A DNA stretch of 64,000 nt, taken from positions 1-64,000 of the forward strand of contig JAHLLQ010000003.1 of the NCBI GenBank assembly GCA_020444065.1. Direction: 5' to 3'. Each line of letters starts with the position of its first letter. Position 1 is the stretch's first letter. Both the position numbers and the translations under genes were made by a program. The notes below the pieces were generated by a model, which did no database searches, had not been told where the DNA came from, and saw only the letters and a list, made by a program, of their open reading frames with translations. Positions 1 to 9,800 of this stretch are shown here, in pieces. The DNA is from a bacterium (lineage in GTDB: Bacteria > Sumerlaeota > Sumerlaeia > SLMS01 > JAHLLQ01).

Positions 1-1038
1 AGCGCTCTCCACCGGCGCAAGCACTTCCAAGCGTGTGCCTCACAGGACGGTTACGTATTGCTGAACGCCGGAGGTCCGAAGTTGGAGTTGACGCCGGACA
101 CCATGAACTTCGGCGACGTGGAATTGGGGAGTGGTCCCGCCACTGTCTTTGCAATCCTTACCAGCACAGGATACATGGATCTGGAAACGAGCACGACACT
201 GGTTGATGATGGCAGCGGCACCTTTTCGATCGCATCCCTGCCCGCAACACCGCTCGCAAACAGCACGAGCACAACGCTTGAAATCGACTTCGAGCCTGCT
301 GGCCTTGGACTTGTCACCGGGTCGATCACCATGGAGACAAACACGACGAGCGGTACGCTGACGATTGCACTGAGCGGCACTGGGGTGGATACGACACCTC
401 CCACCTCTTCTGCAGATGCATTGTCGGGTCCAATCAACACCGCTGTCTTCGACATTGCCTGGTCGGGCAGTGATACGATCGGCGGTTCGGGGCTCGCCGA
501 TGTCGAGTTGTTCTATCAGCGCGACGGAAGCGGGTACGTGAGTTACGGAACTGTCGTCGGTTCGCCGGTCAGCTTTGACACGGCTGGAACGGGCGGCGAT
601 GGAACGTACGAGTTCTATACCATCGCGACGGACAACGCGACGAATGTTGAAGCAGCTCCGGTCTCGGCCGATGCAAGCATCGTTGTGGATACACAAGCTC
701 CCAGCAGCCAGGTGACGGCGCCGAGCGGTTCGCTTGTTCAGCCTTCGGCGGTGTTCGATGTCGAGTGGACCGGAGACGATGGAACGGGCACAGGCATCGA
801 TCATGTCGAGTTGTTCTATCAGAAAGACGGCGCGCGCGCGTTTGTGAGCTACGGCACGTTTGCATCGTCGCCGATCAGCTTCGACACGACCGGCACCGGC
901 GGCAGCGGAACGTACGAATTCTACGTCGTCGGCACCGACATCGCCGGCAACACCGAATCCGCCCCGGCCACCGCCGACGTCACGGTGAACTTCAACGACG
1001 TGACCGGCGTTGCAGAGTGGCAAATTCTGAATCACTGA
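1..1038 (+). CDS. Exported multi-domain surface protein, 5'-truncated (choice-of-anchor D plus two Ig-like repeats)
   Basis: The reading frame is open from the first base, so the true start lies upstream and this is the C-terminal part. The visible protein opens with a choice-of-anchor D (ASH-like) module, with PDTMNFGDVELGSG as the typical first strand. Two tandem modules of about 95 residues follow, at about bases 391-680 and 691-985. Both contain the pattern DVELFYQ..G..YVSYGT, then SFDT.GTGG.GTYEFY, so they are recent duplicates. The last residues are GVAEWQILNH, almost identical to the end of the gene at 2087-3052. No catalytic motif is seen. A structural or adhesive role outside the cell is inferred from the modules only. 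Confidence 0.8.
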   Translation, partial: SALHRRKHFQACASQDGYVLLNAGGPKLELTPDTMNFGDVELGSGPATVFAILTSTGYMDLETSTTLVDDGSGTFSIASLPATPLANSTSTTLEIDFEPAGLGLVTGSITMETNTTSGTLTIALSGTGVDTTPPTSSADALSGPINTAVFDIAWSGSDTIGGSGLADVELFYQRDGSGYVSYGTVVGSPVSFDTAGTGGDGTYEFYTIATDNATNVEAAPVSADASIVVDTQAPSSQVTAPSGSLVQPSAVFDVEWTGDDGTGTGIDHVELFYQKDGARAFVSYGTFASSPISFDTTGTGGSGTYEFYVVGTDIAGNTESAPATADVTVNFNDVTGVAEWQILNH

Positions 1039-1054
1039 GTCATCCACCAGCTCT

Positions 1055-1098
1055 TGCAGGCGGCAGCGGGGAGATAAGCTTTCCGCTGTTGCCTGCAG
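1055..1098 (+). terminator. Long hairpin after the first gene
   Basis: An imperfect inverted repeat pairs GCAGGCGGCAGCGG with CCGCTGTTGCCTGC, 12 of 14 bases plus two wobble pairs. It lies 17 bases after the stop codon. No U-tract follows, so it may be an mRNA-stabilising hairpin rather than an intrinsic terminator. Confidence 0.45.
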
Positions 1099-1174
1099 GG
1101 CATTCACGTGCCGCCCGCGCCTTTGGTTCGGGGAACCATCGACATCGTATGAATCTCAATGGAGGGTTCTATCA

Positions 1175-2035
1175 ATGCGAGTTGTGTTGAAGAAGAATCG
1201 ACTGATTTGCGCAGTGCTCTTGGCGGTGTTGTGCGCCGGCTTCTCCGTGCTTTCGGCGCGCGCCTACTGCCAGTCTGCCGTAACGACGGCCTTTACGTAT
1301 CAGGGGACGCTGAAGGATGCCGGTGCGCCGGCTGATGGTTCTTACGATTTCTCATTCGCTCTGTATGACGACGCCACTGCGGGGGCGCAGATCGGATCGA
1401 CGCTGAACGAAACCGGCGTTGCCGTGGTGGATGGGCTCTTCGCGGTCTCGCTCGACTTTGGCGCCGGGGCATTCGATGGCGACGCGCGCTGGCTGGAGAT
1501 TAGCGTCGGCCCGAACGGCGGATCGCTGACTTTGCTCTCGCCGCGGCGCGAGATTCACCCCGCGCCCCAGGCGCGCTTCTCGGTGGAGGCGGACTACGCG
1601 ACGACATCCACGTACGCAATGACGGCCGGCGATGCTGATACGCTCGATGGGCTGGATTCGACGGACCTGCAGGAGCCGCATGTGTCGTTTGCAGCACATC
1701 TGGGCGCCGACTGGTTTGCAGGGGCCAGTCAGACGGTCGTCTTTGACGTCGAGGAGCATGATCATGGTGGAAACTACAATCACCTCACAGGTGAGTTCAC
1801 TGCCCCTACTGATGGGGTTTACTTGTTCTCGCTGAGCGCTTACAATATGAATGGGGCCGGATTCTTGCAGGTCAATGGAACAGATTGGACGCTTCTGGCC
1901 TTCGGCGATAGCGTAGGAGGAGGAAGTCGGCTTCTCAATCTCGCCGCGGGGGATGTTGTCAGCATTCGGAACAGCAATGTACTCCCTGGAACCTCATTCA
2001 ACTACACATCCTTCTCCGGCGTGCAGCTCTACTAA
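1175..2035 (+). CDS. Exported protein with tail-fibre-like N-terminal domain and C-terminal C1q-like domain
   Basis: ATG start preceded by GGAGGG. Residues 1-33 form a signal peptide with hydrophobic core AVLLAVLCAGFSVL. Residues 38-150 are a domain opening FTYQGTLKDAG and passing through VVDGLFAVSLDFG; the same domain opens the protein at 16025-18103. The stretch ADTLDGLDSTDL at about 154-165 resembles linker motifs of phage tail-fibre-like proteins. Residues 169-286 match the C1q/TNF-like fold, with the pattern VFD, YN..TGEFTAPTDGVYLFSLS and a final GVQLY strand. The predicted role is a trimeric secreted adhesin or binding protein. The C1q call rests on pattern recognition without a profile search. 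Confidence 0.75.
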   Translation: MRVVLKKNRLICAVLLAVLCAGFSVLSARAYCQSAVTTAFTYQGTLKDAGAPADGSYDFSFALYDDATAGAQIGSTLNETGVAVVDGLFAVSLDFGAGAFDGDARWLEISVGPNGGSLTLLSPRREIHPAPQARFSVEADYATTSTYAMTAGDADTLDGLDSTDLQEPHVSFAAHLGADWFAGASQTVVFDVEEHDHGGNYNHLTGEFTAPTDGVYLFSLSAYNMNGAGFLQVNGTDWTLLAFGDSVGGGSRLLNLAAGDVVSIRNSNVLPGTSFNYTSFSGVQLY

Positions 2036-2086
2036 TCATCACGAATCGCCTCGCATCATCTCCTCATTTCTGTGAAGGAGGCTCTC

Positions 2087-3052
2087 ATGCCTTTGATAAG
2101 ATATCGAGCGATGATCACGGCCTCCGTGATGATCCTCTTATGCACGATCTCCTTCGGCCAGTCCGGAGGACAGTTTGAAATCGCCCGCTCCGCAGACCAA
2201 AGCGGCGGGGTTCTTGCCGGTGGGGTTTATGAAGTCAACGATGCGATCGGCCAGCCCGATGCTTCGACTTCGAGCGCCGGATCGTTTGAGATAGCCGGCG
2301 GCTATCTGACCACCCTCGATACGACTCCGCCCGATTCCGCCGCGACCGTGGTGGATGCAACGCAGGTCGGTGGCGACATCACCGGCACGTACGGAGCAAC
2401 TGACAGCGGCAGCGGTGTGGCCGCGGTAGCGCTCCATGTCAAGGAGCCCGGAGGAGCGTGGACGATTGCGGGCAGCGTGTCCGGCGGCGTCTGGGCGTAT
2501 ACTCCGACGGCCGGCGATGGGGCCTACGCCTTCGCGACAGTTGCGACGGACAATCTGAATAACGCCGAGGCCGCGCCGTCCGGGAGCGATTCCGGTGACG
2601 TGACCGTTCTGTACAACGAAGTGGCCGACAGCACGTATGAAATCGCGACGGTTGCCGACGGTGCGTTCCTGTTCCCGATGACCGATGCCTTGGACGTGAC
2701 GATCACGTTCAGCGGCGGTGCGTCCGGCGGGCCGATCGTCGTCAGCCGCACGACCGGCGATGTGACCGACGGCGGCTACAACGCGGCGGCGCTGATCGAT
2801 GAGATGCTCTCGATCACCGGCTCGTTCAGCGGATCGGCAACGATCACGTGGACGTTCGATCCGGCCAGCGACAACACGCTCAGCGGCGCGCTCGACACGG
2901 TCTTCCAGTTCGAGGGCGGCGTGCCGATCAACCAGTACAGCGTCACGCCCAGCGGCGAGACATTGACCATCGGTCCGCTGACAAGCTTCAGCGACTGGTA
3001 CGCGGGTAGCAACAATGCCGGCGTTGCGGAATGGCAAGTGCTGAATCACTGA
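2087..3052 (+). CDS. Exported protein with GG-motif N-terminal module and C-terminal Trp motif
   Basis: The ATG at 2087 is chosen over an upstream GTG because GAAGGAGG lies just before it. A signal peptide (MITASVMILLCTISFG) is followed by a module of about 45 residues, FEIARSADQSGG..AGGVYEV..AIGQPDA...GSFEIAGGYL. This is a common exported-protein motif, and its sibling is the small gene at 15670-15963. One Ig-like module follows (TTPPDSAATVVDA ... YAFATVATDNLNN), then a region (NEVADSTYEIATV ... TSFSDWYAG) resembling putative surface-domain C-termini. The end is GVAEWQVLNH. It probably shares a transcript with the C1q-like gene 51 bases upstream, since the perfect terminator comes after this gene. 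Confidence 0.78.
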   Translation: MPLIRYRAMITASVMILLCTISFGQSGGQFEIARSADQSGGVLAGGVYEVNDAIGQPDASTSSAGSFEIAGGYLTTLDTTPPDSAATVVDATQVGGDITGTYGATDSGSGVAAVALHVKEPGGAWTIAGSVSGGVWAYTPTAGDGAYAFATVATDNLNNAEAAPSGSDSGDVTVLYNEVADSTYEIATVADGAFLFPMTDALDVTITFSGGASGGPIVVSRTTGDVTDGGYNAAALIDEMLSITGSFSGSATITWTFDPASDNTLSGALDTVFQFEGGVPINQYSVTPSGETLTIGPLTSFSDWYAGSNNAGVAEWQVLNH

Positions 3053-3076
3053 GTTTGCACCAAACTCCTGACGCCG

Positions 3077-3110
3077 AAGCCCCTCCCAGCAGTGGGAGGG
3101 GCTTTGGTTT
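3077..3110 (+). terminator. Rho-independent terminator
   Basis: Perfect 12-bp stem, AAGCCCCTCCCA paired with TGGGAGGGGCTT, with a GCAG loop and a T-rich tail (TGGTTTT). It begins 25 bases after the preceding stop codon. Confidence 0.88.
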
Positions 3111-3267
3111 TGGGTGTGTAGACTGTGCCCCCCTCTCTTTATCGCTGCTAATGGAATTGACAACTCGGGGCAGTTCTGGCCAGATTCAGGTTACCTGAAC
3201 ATAACCTATCGGTTTTTCGATTCCGGCGGTTTTGCGTGTCCACTTTTCTGAGGGAGAGGGCAGGATC

Positions 3268-4785
3268 ATGTCGCTATTTGCTCTTATCCGAAGGATGACG
3301 ATATCCAATGGGCGGTTTGCCTGGCGGGCGGCTCTGGCGTTGATTGCTGTGGCGGCTTTTGTGCCGTCGGCGTCGGCCGCGACGAGGTTGGAGGCTCCGG
3401 AGGAGAATTTCTTCTCGTCCGGTGGCGTCGATTGGTTGGGGCTGGAGTATCTGCTGCACGTTCCGGACAAGGGGAACATCTGGCTGGCGATTCCGAAGAA
3501 TCACGACCTGGAGACGGGGCCGCTCGCTGTGCGGCTGGTTCTGGACCCTGTCGGCGTGGAGATGGGGGTCTCTGGATCGGAGCGTCCGTCGATCACGGCT
3601 CTGCAGGCACAGATGGATGAGCTGTGGCACAATCCGCGGATCGCGAATCGTCCGGCGCAGCCGTACCTGGGCGAGATCCGTCTCCATGCGGGGCCGAATA
3701 TCCCGCAGGGGTGGTTTCGGTGCGATGGAAGATATCTGGCCATTTCCTACAACACAGATCTCTTCGAGGTGATCGGGAATACCTATGGTGGCGATGGGCG
3801 AACGACGTTCGCCCTGCCGGATCTGAGGGGGCGTGTGGCGGTGGGTGTCGGCGCAGGACCTGGGCTGAGCAATCGGAAGCTGGGCGAGGAGTTCGGCGCT
3901 GAGTCGGTGATCCTGGATGTGACGCAATTGCCGGCGCACGATCACACGTTGAGGGCGACGAATTCCTCCGCCACGCAGACGCAGCCGGCGGGCAATGTGC
4001 TGGCGACGGCTTCGACGCCCCAGTATCTCAATGCCTCCACGTCTGTCGTGATGGGGACTGATTCTATTGGTGTCACTGGCAGCAACGCCCCCCACGCCAA
4101 CGTGCAGCCCTCGACGACGTTGAGCTACATCATTGCCTATCATTCTAACGATGCGCGCTCTATTGTTCCGAACGCCTCCAAGTGGCCTGTCTCGCCGGAA
4201 CTGGCATCGCCGCGCTGGCCGATCGCGGACATCGGGACGGGTTCGGCGGTGATCGTCGACAACGCGCGCGATTATCCCTGGAACGGGCGCCTGGAGATTT
4301 TCACTTCCGGTGGCGTCGATTACACGGGTCTCGAAATCGTTGAACACGAAGATGGGGTTGGGACGATCTGGTATGCGATTCCCGCGGATCAGGATCTGGC
4401 GGCCGGCCCGGTCGAGCCCATGTTTGTCCTCAATCCCGGCGCCGGTGATGCAACCCCGCCGGCGGATGGGCGAGTAACGATTACTCTCGAGGGATTTGGG
4501 ACGCGGCTATTCGCCATTTCTCAAGTCATGCTCGATTTCCGTCTGGGTGGATGGGGACAAGGCGTGGAATTCAATTATGATCTTGAACCTCGCGCGACGC
4601 GTCTCGACCAACACAGCGGCTTACAGTTCACGTCCGGTGGGGTCGATTACCTTGCTATCGAGATGCTGCAGCACGAGGATGGCATCGGCACCATCTGGTT
4701 CGCGATTCCAAAGAACCATGATCTCGAAGCCGGACCGGTGGAGGGGTACATCGTTCTCGCGCCGGATCGCGTAAATCCAGTTTAA
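3268..4785 (+). CDS. Exported tail-collar-domain protein flanked by three SGGVD repeats
   Basis: Start at ATG 3268; ATG 3295 is also possible. Signal peptide to about residue 38 (LALIAVAAFVPSASA). A repeat of about 50 residues, pattern FxSGGVD..GLE...H..G.IW.AIPKNHDLE.GP....VL.P, occurs at about 48-97, 341-393 and 450-505. Between the first two copies, at about 132-300, lies a phage tail collar (MdpB-like) domain. It shows YLGEIRLHAG, GW..CDGR, TYGGDGRTTFALPDLRGR, LPAHDHTL and HANVQPSTTLSYIIAYH. The three short proteins at 32183-33768 carry the same collar domain without a signal peptide. No other phage structural gene is nearby, so this is read as a secreted surface protein. Confidence 0.82.
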   Translation: MSLFALIRRMTISNGRFAWRAALALIAVAAFVPSASAATRLEAPEENFFSSGGVDWLGLEYLLHVPDKGNIWLAIPKNHDLETGPLAVRLVLDPVGVEMGVSGSERPSITALQAQMDELWHNPRIANRPAQPYLGEIRLHAGPNIPQGWFRCDGRYLAISYNTDLFEVIGNTYGGDGRTTFALPDLRGRVAVGVGAGPGLSNRKLGEEFGAESVILDVTQLPAHDHTLRATNSSATQTQPAGNVLATASTPQYLNASTSVVMGTDSIGVTGSNAPHANVQPSTTLSYIIAYHSNDARSIVPNASKWPVSPELASPRWPIADIGTGSAVIVDNARDYPWNGRLEIFTSGGVDYTGLEIVEHEDGVGTIWYAIPADQDLAAGPVEPMFVLNPGAGDATPPADGRVTITLEGFGTRLFAISQVMLDFRLGGWGQGVEFNYDLEPRATRLDQHSGLQFTSGGVDYLAIEMLQHEDGIGTIWFAIPKNHDLEAGPVEGYIVLAPDRVNPV

Positions 4786-4805
4786 GGGAAGTGGGGGGAC
4801 ACCCA

Positions 4806-6836
4806 GTGATTACCTCACGACCTTTCCGGATCCTCTCTTGCGGAACGGCGATGCTGTTCCTCCTGGCGATGAATTGCGTCTTTGCCCAGGCGGTGACGAG
4901 CACGTACACGAGCCGGGCGGATTTTCTTGCAGAGATTCCGTACGACACGGCGGAAGTCGATTTCGAGTTTATCTCTGCCGGATCGACCTTCCCCTCTAAT
5001 GTCTCGATCGGTACTGTGTTCTTTTCGCACAACGCTGGCGGATTGGATTTTCAGGTCAGCGATGCCTACGACCAGACGACACCCGACGGCGCAAACGCGT
5101 TGGGGCTCAGCACGGAGGATGAGTTGTTCTGGTCGGGCGACGAGGTTGTGATGACGACTGGCTATCCGGTCGCGGCCTTTGGCATCAGTATCATTGCCAG
5201 TCCCGGCGATGTGCAGCCGGGCGATTTGACGTTGTTTGTCGAGCCGGATGTCTTCATTGCGAACAGCGCAACTCCCGACGCGTTTCTTCCCGACGGCGGC
5301 GAGGTGTATTTCTTCGGCCTGATCATCCATGGTGCGACGGAACTGGATCGTTTCTCTACGGCGATTCTCTCGACCGACGATCCCGAGGGGCTCGGGTACT
5401 TTGTCTTCAGTATCGATGATGTGATCCACGAAGCAGACCCCGCCATTCTTATCAACAACTGCGGCCTTGTGGCAGGGCAGAGCATTCGCCTGGTCAGCGA
5501 CAATCCGAGCGGTGCCATCGGCCTGCCCGCCGGAACGTGCGGCTATGTCGCTTGCACCAACGTGAGTGCTGAACCTGGAGTGCTCGTTTCCTTCGAGAAC
5601 TGGCAGCATGGCATCGATGCGATGGTGGATTGCACGGGACCGATTGCGTTTCCGCCCAGATCGCTTTGGTGGGTGAGTTGTTCGGATGTTGTTGCCGACG
5701 TATCATGTCCCGGCCCGCCGCCGGTTCGTTCTTACGATGATTTTGACGATTTCTTCGCCGACCACGGGGCCGGCTCCTCCAGCATCGACTTCGAATCCGC
5801 CGTCGCGGGGTCGACGTATCCGCCACCGGTCACCTTGGGTGGCGTGACGTTGTCGCATTCTGCTGCAGGGGCGGACTTCCTCGTGACCGACGATTTCTCG
5901 CAAACGACGGCGGGAGGAAGCAACTCGGCTGGACTCGATACGGCGGACCGCGCCTTTCTTTCGGGTGATAGTGTGACCATCGACTTCTGCATCCCGGTAA
6001 GGTCTTTTGGCCTGTTTGTGATTGGCAGTCCCGGGGACGTGCAAGCGGGCGACTTCACATTGACCGTTGGCCCAGGGACCTCCGTCAGCAACGGTGCAAC
6101 ACCCAGCGCGATTCTGCCCGACGGCGGTGAGGCGTACTTCCTCGGCCTGGGCGTTGAATCGTCGATCCCCAGCGTTCTCTCTGCGACCTTGATCAGCAAT
6201 GACACCGCGGGGCAGGGCTTCTACGTTTTCAACATTGACGATCTGATTTTCCCGACGATCGAAAACAATCCGCCAACGAATATCTTCTTGAGCAATAACA
6301 CGATCGAGGAGAATAAGCGGAATCTCTGGAATGTTGGGTGGTTTAGTGTCTTGGATGATGATCCGGTCGATTCGCACGTGCTGGAGTTGATCGATGTCGA
6401 TCCATCGCCGAGCAGCTTCTCGTTCCTGCTGACGGGAAATCTGCTTCGTACGACGAGGACCCTGGATTACGAAGACATTCCGAGCTATAAGCTATTGATT
6501 CGCTGCACCGATAACTGCGGCGCTGCGATCCAGAAGGTCTTCACGATCGAGGTTATCGATCTGCCGCCTTGTACTGTGCCCGGCGCGCGTGTCGAGACCA
6601 TTGCGCCCGATCCTTCCGGCGCATCCGCTTTGCCGATTGGCAGTGCCGGCACGGTGATCTGCACGCATCCTACTGACGAGACAGTGCTACTCATCTCGTT
6701 CGATGGATGGGACCTCGGCACGAACGACACCGGCGATTGCGACGGCACACCGTTAGGTTTCGCCGCTGACTCGCTGTGGTGGGTGGAGTGCAGCGAAGTC
6801 CAAGTTACCGACCAGGATCACTGGCTGACGTTCTGA
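4806..6836 (+). CDS. Exported duplicated beta-rich protein with Cys-containing modules and a cadherin-like module
   Basis: GTG 4806 is preferred over GTG 4791 because the G-rich stretch GGGGGGA sits seven bases before it. It follows the previous gene by 20 bases, probably on one transcript. A signal peptide (AMLFLLAMNCVFAQA) precedes two copies of a beta-rich module of about 180 residues. Shared landmarks are AGSTFP/AGSTYP, SPGDVQ.GD.TL.V, LPDGGE.YF.GL and GYFVFSIDD / GFYVFNIDD. Each copy is followed by a module with conserved Cys and Trp residues (CGYVACTNVS..LWWVSCSDV and GTVICTHPT..LWWVECSEV). A cadherin-like domain (NIFLSNNTIEENK ... LDYEDIPSYKL) lies between. The end is DQDHWLTF. Function unknown. 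Confidence 0.75.
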   Translation: MITSRPFRILSCGTAMLFLLAMNCVFAQAVTSTYTSRADFLAEIPYDTAEVDFEFISAGSTFPSNVSIGTVFFSHNAGGLDFQVSDAYDQTTPDGANALGLSTEDELFWSGDEVVMTTGYPVAAFGISIIASPGDVQPGDLTLFVEPDVFIANSATPDAFLPDGGEVYFFGLIIHGATELDRFSTAILSTDDPEGLGYFVFSIDDVIHEADPAILINNCGLVAGQSIRLVSDNPSGAIGLPAGTCGYVACTNVSAEPGVLVSFENWQHGIDAMVDCTGPIAFPPRSLWWVSCSDVVADVSCPGPPPVRSYDDFDDFFADHGAGSSSIDFESAVAGSTYPPPVTLGGVTLSHSAAGADFLVTDDFSQTTAGGSNSAGLDTADRAFLSGDSVTIDFCIPVRSFGLFVIGSPGDVQAGDFTLTVGPGTSVSNGATPSAILPDGGEAYFLGLGVESSIPSVLSATLISNDTAGQGFYVFNIDDLIFPTIENNPPTNIFLSNNTIEENKRNLWNVGWFSVLDDDPVDSHVLELIDVDPSPSSFSFLLTGNLLRTTRTLDYEDIPSYKLLIRCTDNCGAAIQKVFTIEVIDLPPCTVPGARVETIAPDPSGASALPIGSAGTVICTHPTDETVLLISFDGWDLGTNDTGDCDGTPLGFAADSLWWVECSEVQVTDQDHWLTF

Positions 6837-6860
6837 GCGTTGTGTGTATTGCGTTCTACC

Positions 6861-9800
6861 TCACGGATTCCGCGTCTTCACAATGTCCGCGACGTCGAGG
6901 ACGCCGTCGCCGTTGATGTCGTTGCCCGCGAGTTCGTTTTCTCCCATCAACAGGCTGGCGGCGATGGATTCCTGCGCGGGGCGCTGGAGGACTTCGGCGC
7001 TCAGTGAGATGGAGAATTCGGGCCGGTTGTAGTCGTTGGTCGAGAATGTGAGATCACCAGACAACGTGGCGGCGTTTTGCGTTTCGAGTTGGAAGCGAAG
7101 AGTCTGGGAATGGCTCGGCGCGATCGGATCGACGGGCAACTGCGTGAGTGTGAATCCGCTGGGGACGGAGGCGTTGGAGATGACGAGAGGCGCGTCGCCG
7201 GTGTTCTCGATCAGCAGTTCTGCCTCGACGGGAGTTGCGCCAACGAAGTGACTGCCAAGATCGACCAAGGAGACGCCGCTTTCGAGGGCGTTGCCCTGGT
7301 ATCTCGCAGCTATCTCGGCATCGAGGACTTGTGCGGTGAAGGTGAGTTCGAATGGCGAGTCGTTCACATCGTTGCTGGTGATCTGAAGTGTGCCTTCAAA
7401 GGTGCCAGGGAGCGACGTAGCGAGATCCACGGTGAAGCTCTCGGACTCGCCGGTGGGGATCGTCATTGGGGTCAGAGAGATTGTGTAGCTGTTGGTGATA
7501 TCGGCGGTGGCGATGATGAGATCGCTATTGCCGATGCTCTCGATAAGAAGCGTCGCGGAGAGCGGCGTGCCCAGATAGTTTGCCTGGCCGAGATCAATCG
7601 GACCCGCGTCGTTGGCGAGGGGAGTTCCGCCCTGGCTGACCTGTATTGCGGGCGCCGTGATTGTCGCGGTGACGGTGAATGTGAATGTGCTCTCGTCGAA
7701 ATCGTTCGAGTGAATTTCCACTGTGCCGGAGAAGTCTCCCGCGGTGGTTGTTGGTAGCGCAACTGTGAGCGTCGCAGAGCTGCCTGCCGTGACGGCACTG
7801 GGGGCGCCTTCGATCAGGAAGCCACCCGTTGCCGTGACGTCTGCGATCTGAAGGTCGGCCGCGCCGACGTTTCGGATTGCGAATTCACTGCGCAGCGATT
7901 CTGCGCCTGCATCCGTTGAGCCAAGATCGAATGGACCCGATCCGCTTGCGATGGGTGTCACGCCATTCAGGACGGTGATCTCGGGAGTTAGGACGGGGAT
8001 CGGTGAGGGCTCCAGGAAGTCGGTCGGATCTTCGTTGTCGATGTATCGGGCTCGCACATTGTCGGTCTGGTTCAGTTCCAGGATTCCATTGCCCGGCACT
8101 GCCGTTCCGAACTGCATCGGCAGCCCGGTGGAATTGATGAATGTGCCGGTTTTGGTGCCGGTTTCGTTGACGACGATGATTTCCTGATCGGCGGAGTTGC
8201 TTGTGCTGATTGTAACGGTGCTTGTATCGCGGAGGGATCCGCTCGTGTTTTCATCGCTGTCGATCAGCTTCACAAAGACATCAGAGCCTAAAGCGATTTC
8301 CGAGATGAGATTGCCGTTGGCGTCCGACAATCCAAGCCCGATGGCCGGGACGCGCATGACTCCCGATCCTTCCTCAATCAGAGAGCCGTAGTTGTTGAAG
8401 CCATTCGGATTTCCGAGGCTAACTTGCGTGCCATCGGAGATCTTGAAAGCCGAGCCCGACGCGATGAAGCTGGTGGAAGTCGGACCTCCGGTCGCGGAGC
8501 CTTCCACGAGCGTGACTCGAACGGACTCTCTGAACTCCATATAGCCGGCAAAGGTGAATGTGCCTTTCGCGTCGATGCTCGAATTGTTGGTGGAGGAGAA
8601 TTCGAGAGTTGAGAAATCTACGGGTTGCGGACCAAAATCGCAGACGGCATCGCGTGTGACAATCTGGGCTAAGTTCTTCATTACGAACGTCCCCGTTGTG
8701 ACCTGCAAATCACCGCGGACAGTCCACCACCCGGTGTCGTCGATGAATGCGCCGCCATTCTGCGTGAAATTGCCTCGGACTTCTGGTCGGAGGAATTTCT
8801 CCGGGAGGATGGAGCCGGTGTAGTCTGCATCGATTGTGAAATTGTTGAAGACTGGCGAACCGTTCAGCACGCAATCCTTGGAGCTGGTCGCATTGAAGAT
8901 GACGTCGTCCGTTGCGCCCGGCACGCCATCGGGATCCCAGTTCGCGGCTTCGTCCCAGTTCTCCGTCGCACCGCCGCCATCCCACACAAGGGGCGGCACG
9001 ATGATGCTTTCGTCGAGTGTGTCGGAAGGATCTTCGTTGTCCTGGTAGTGCACGGTGAGTTCTTCGTCGCCGGATTTCTGAAGGATGCCGTCTCCAGGCA
9101 CTGCCGCACCGGTTGCGGTCATCAGCGGCGTTGCGTTTCGGAAAAAACTCGAACGCACATCGGTTTCATTCAGAACAAGGACTTCCTCGTCGCCGGTGGT
9201 GGCGCTGCGGACGGTGACCTCGGTCGTTTCGGCCACAGCGCCATTCGTGTTTTCATCGAAGTCATCGAGAGTGATGTAGACTTCGCCTCCATCGGGAACA
9301 GATCGCACGGCATTGCCGTCGGCGTCAGTGAAGCCAAGGCTCTTGGCGGGATGCAGCATGACACCGGGGGGATTCTCAATGACAGTTCCATAGTTTCGGA
9401 ACTCGCGAATATCGGACAAATCGACTTGGGCCGACGGCTCGATAGTCACCGTGTTGCCGTTGATGATGGTGAAGTCGGAGCGGCCGCCAATAAAGTCGAG
9501 GCTTCCATCGAAGAGATGAATGTCAGCCGATGTTCCGGATGCGACGAAGGAACCATAGACGTTATCGAGGACAAGATTGCCGCGGATATTGACAGTGACG
9601 GGAGTTCTGCTGAAAACGCTGAAGCCCGAAATGTTGAGGCCGGATGGGCGAACGTCAAACTCCTGGATTCCAGCGCCCTGGATAGTGAAAGCGCCTGGCG
9701 TTGCGGTGCCGCCGGAGAATCGGAAATCGCCGTAGAGTTCCTGGCCGACAGTGCCCCATTCGATTGCTCCGCCGGACTGCTGGAAGTCGCCATAGATCTG

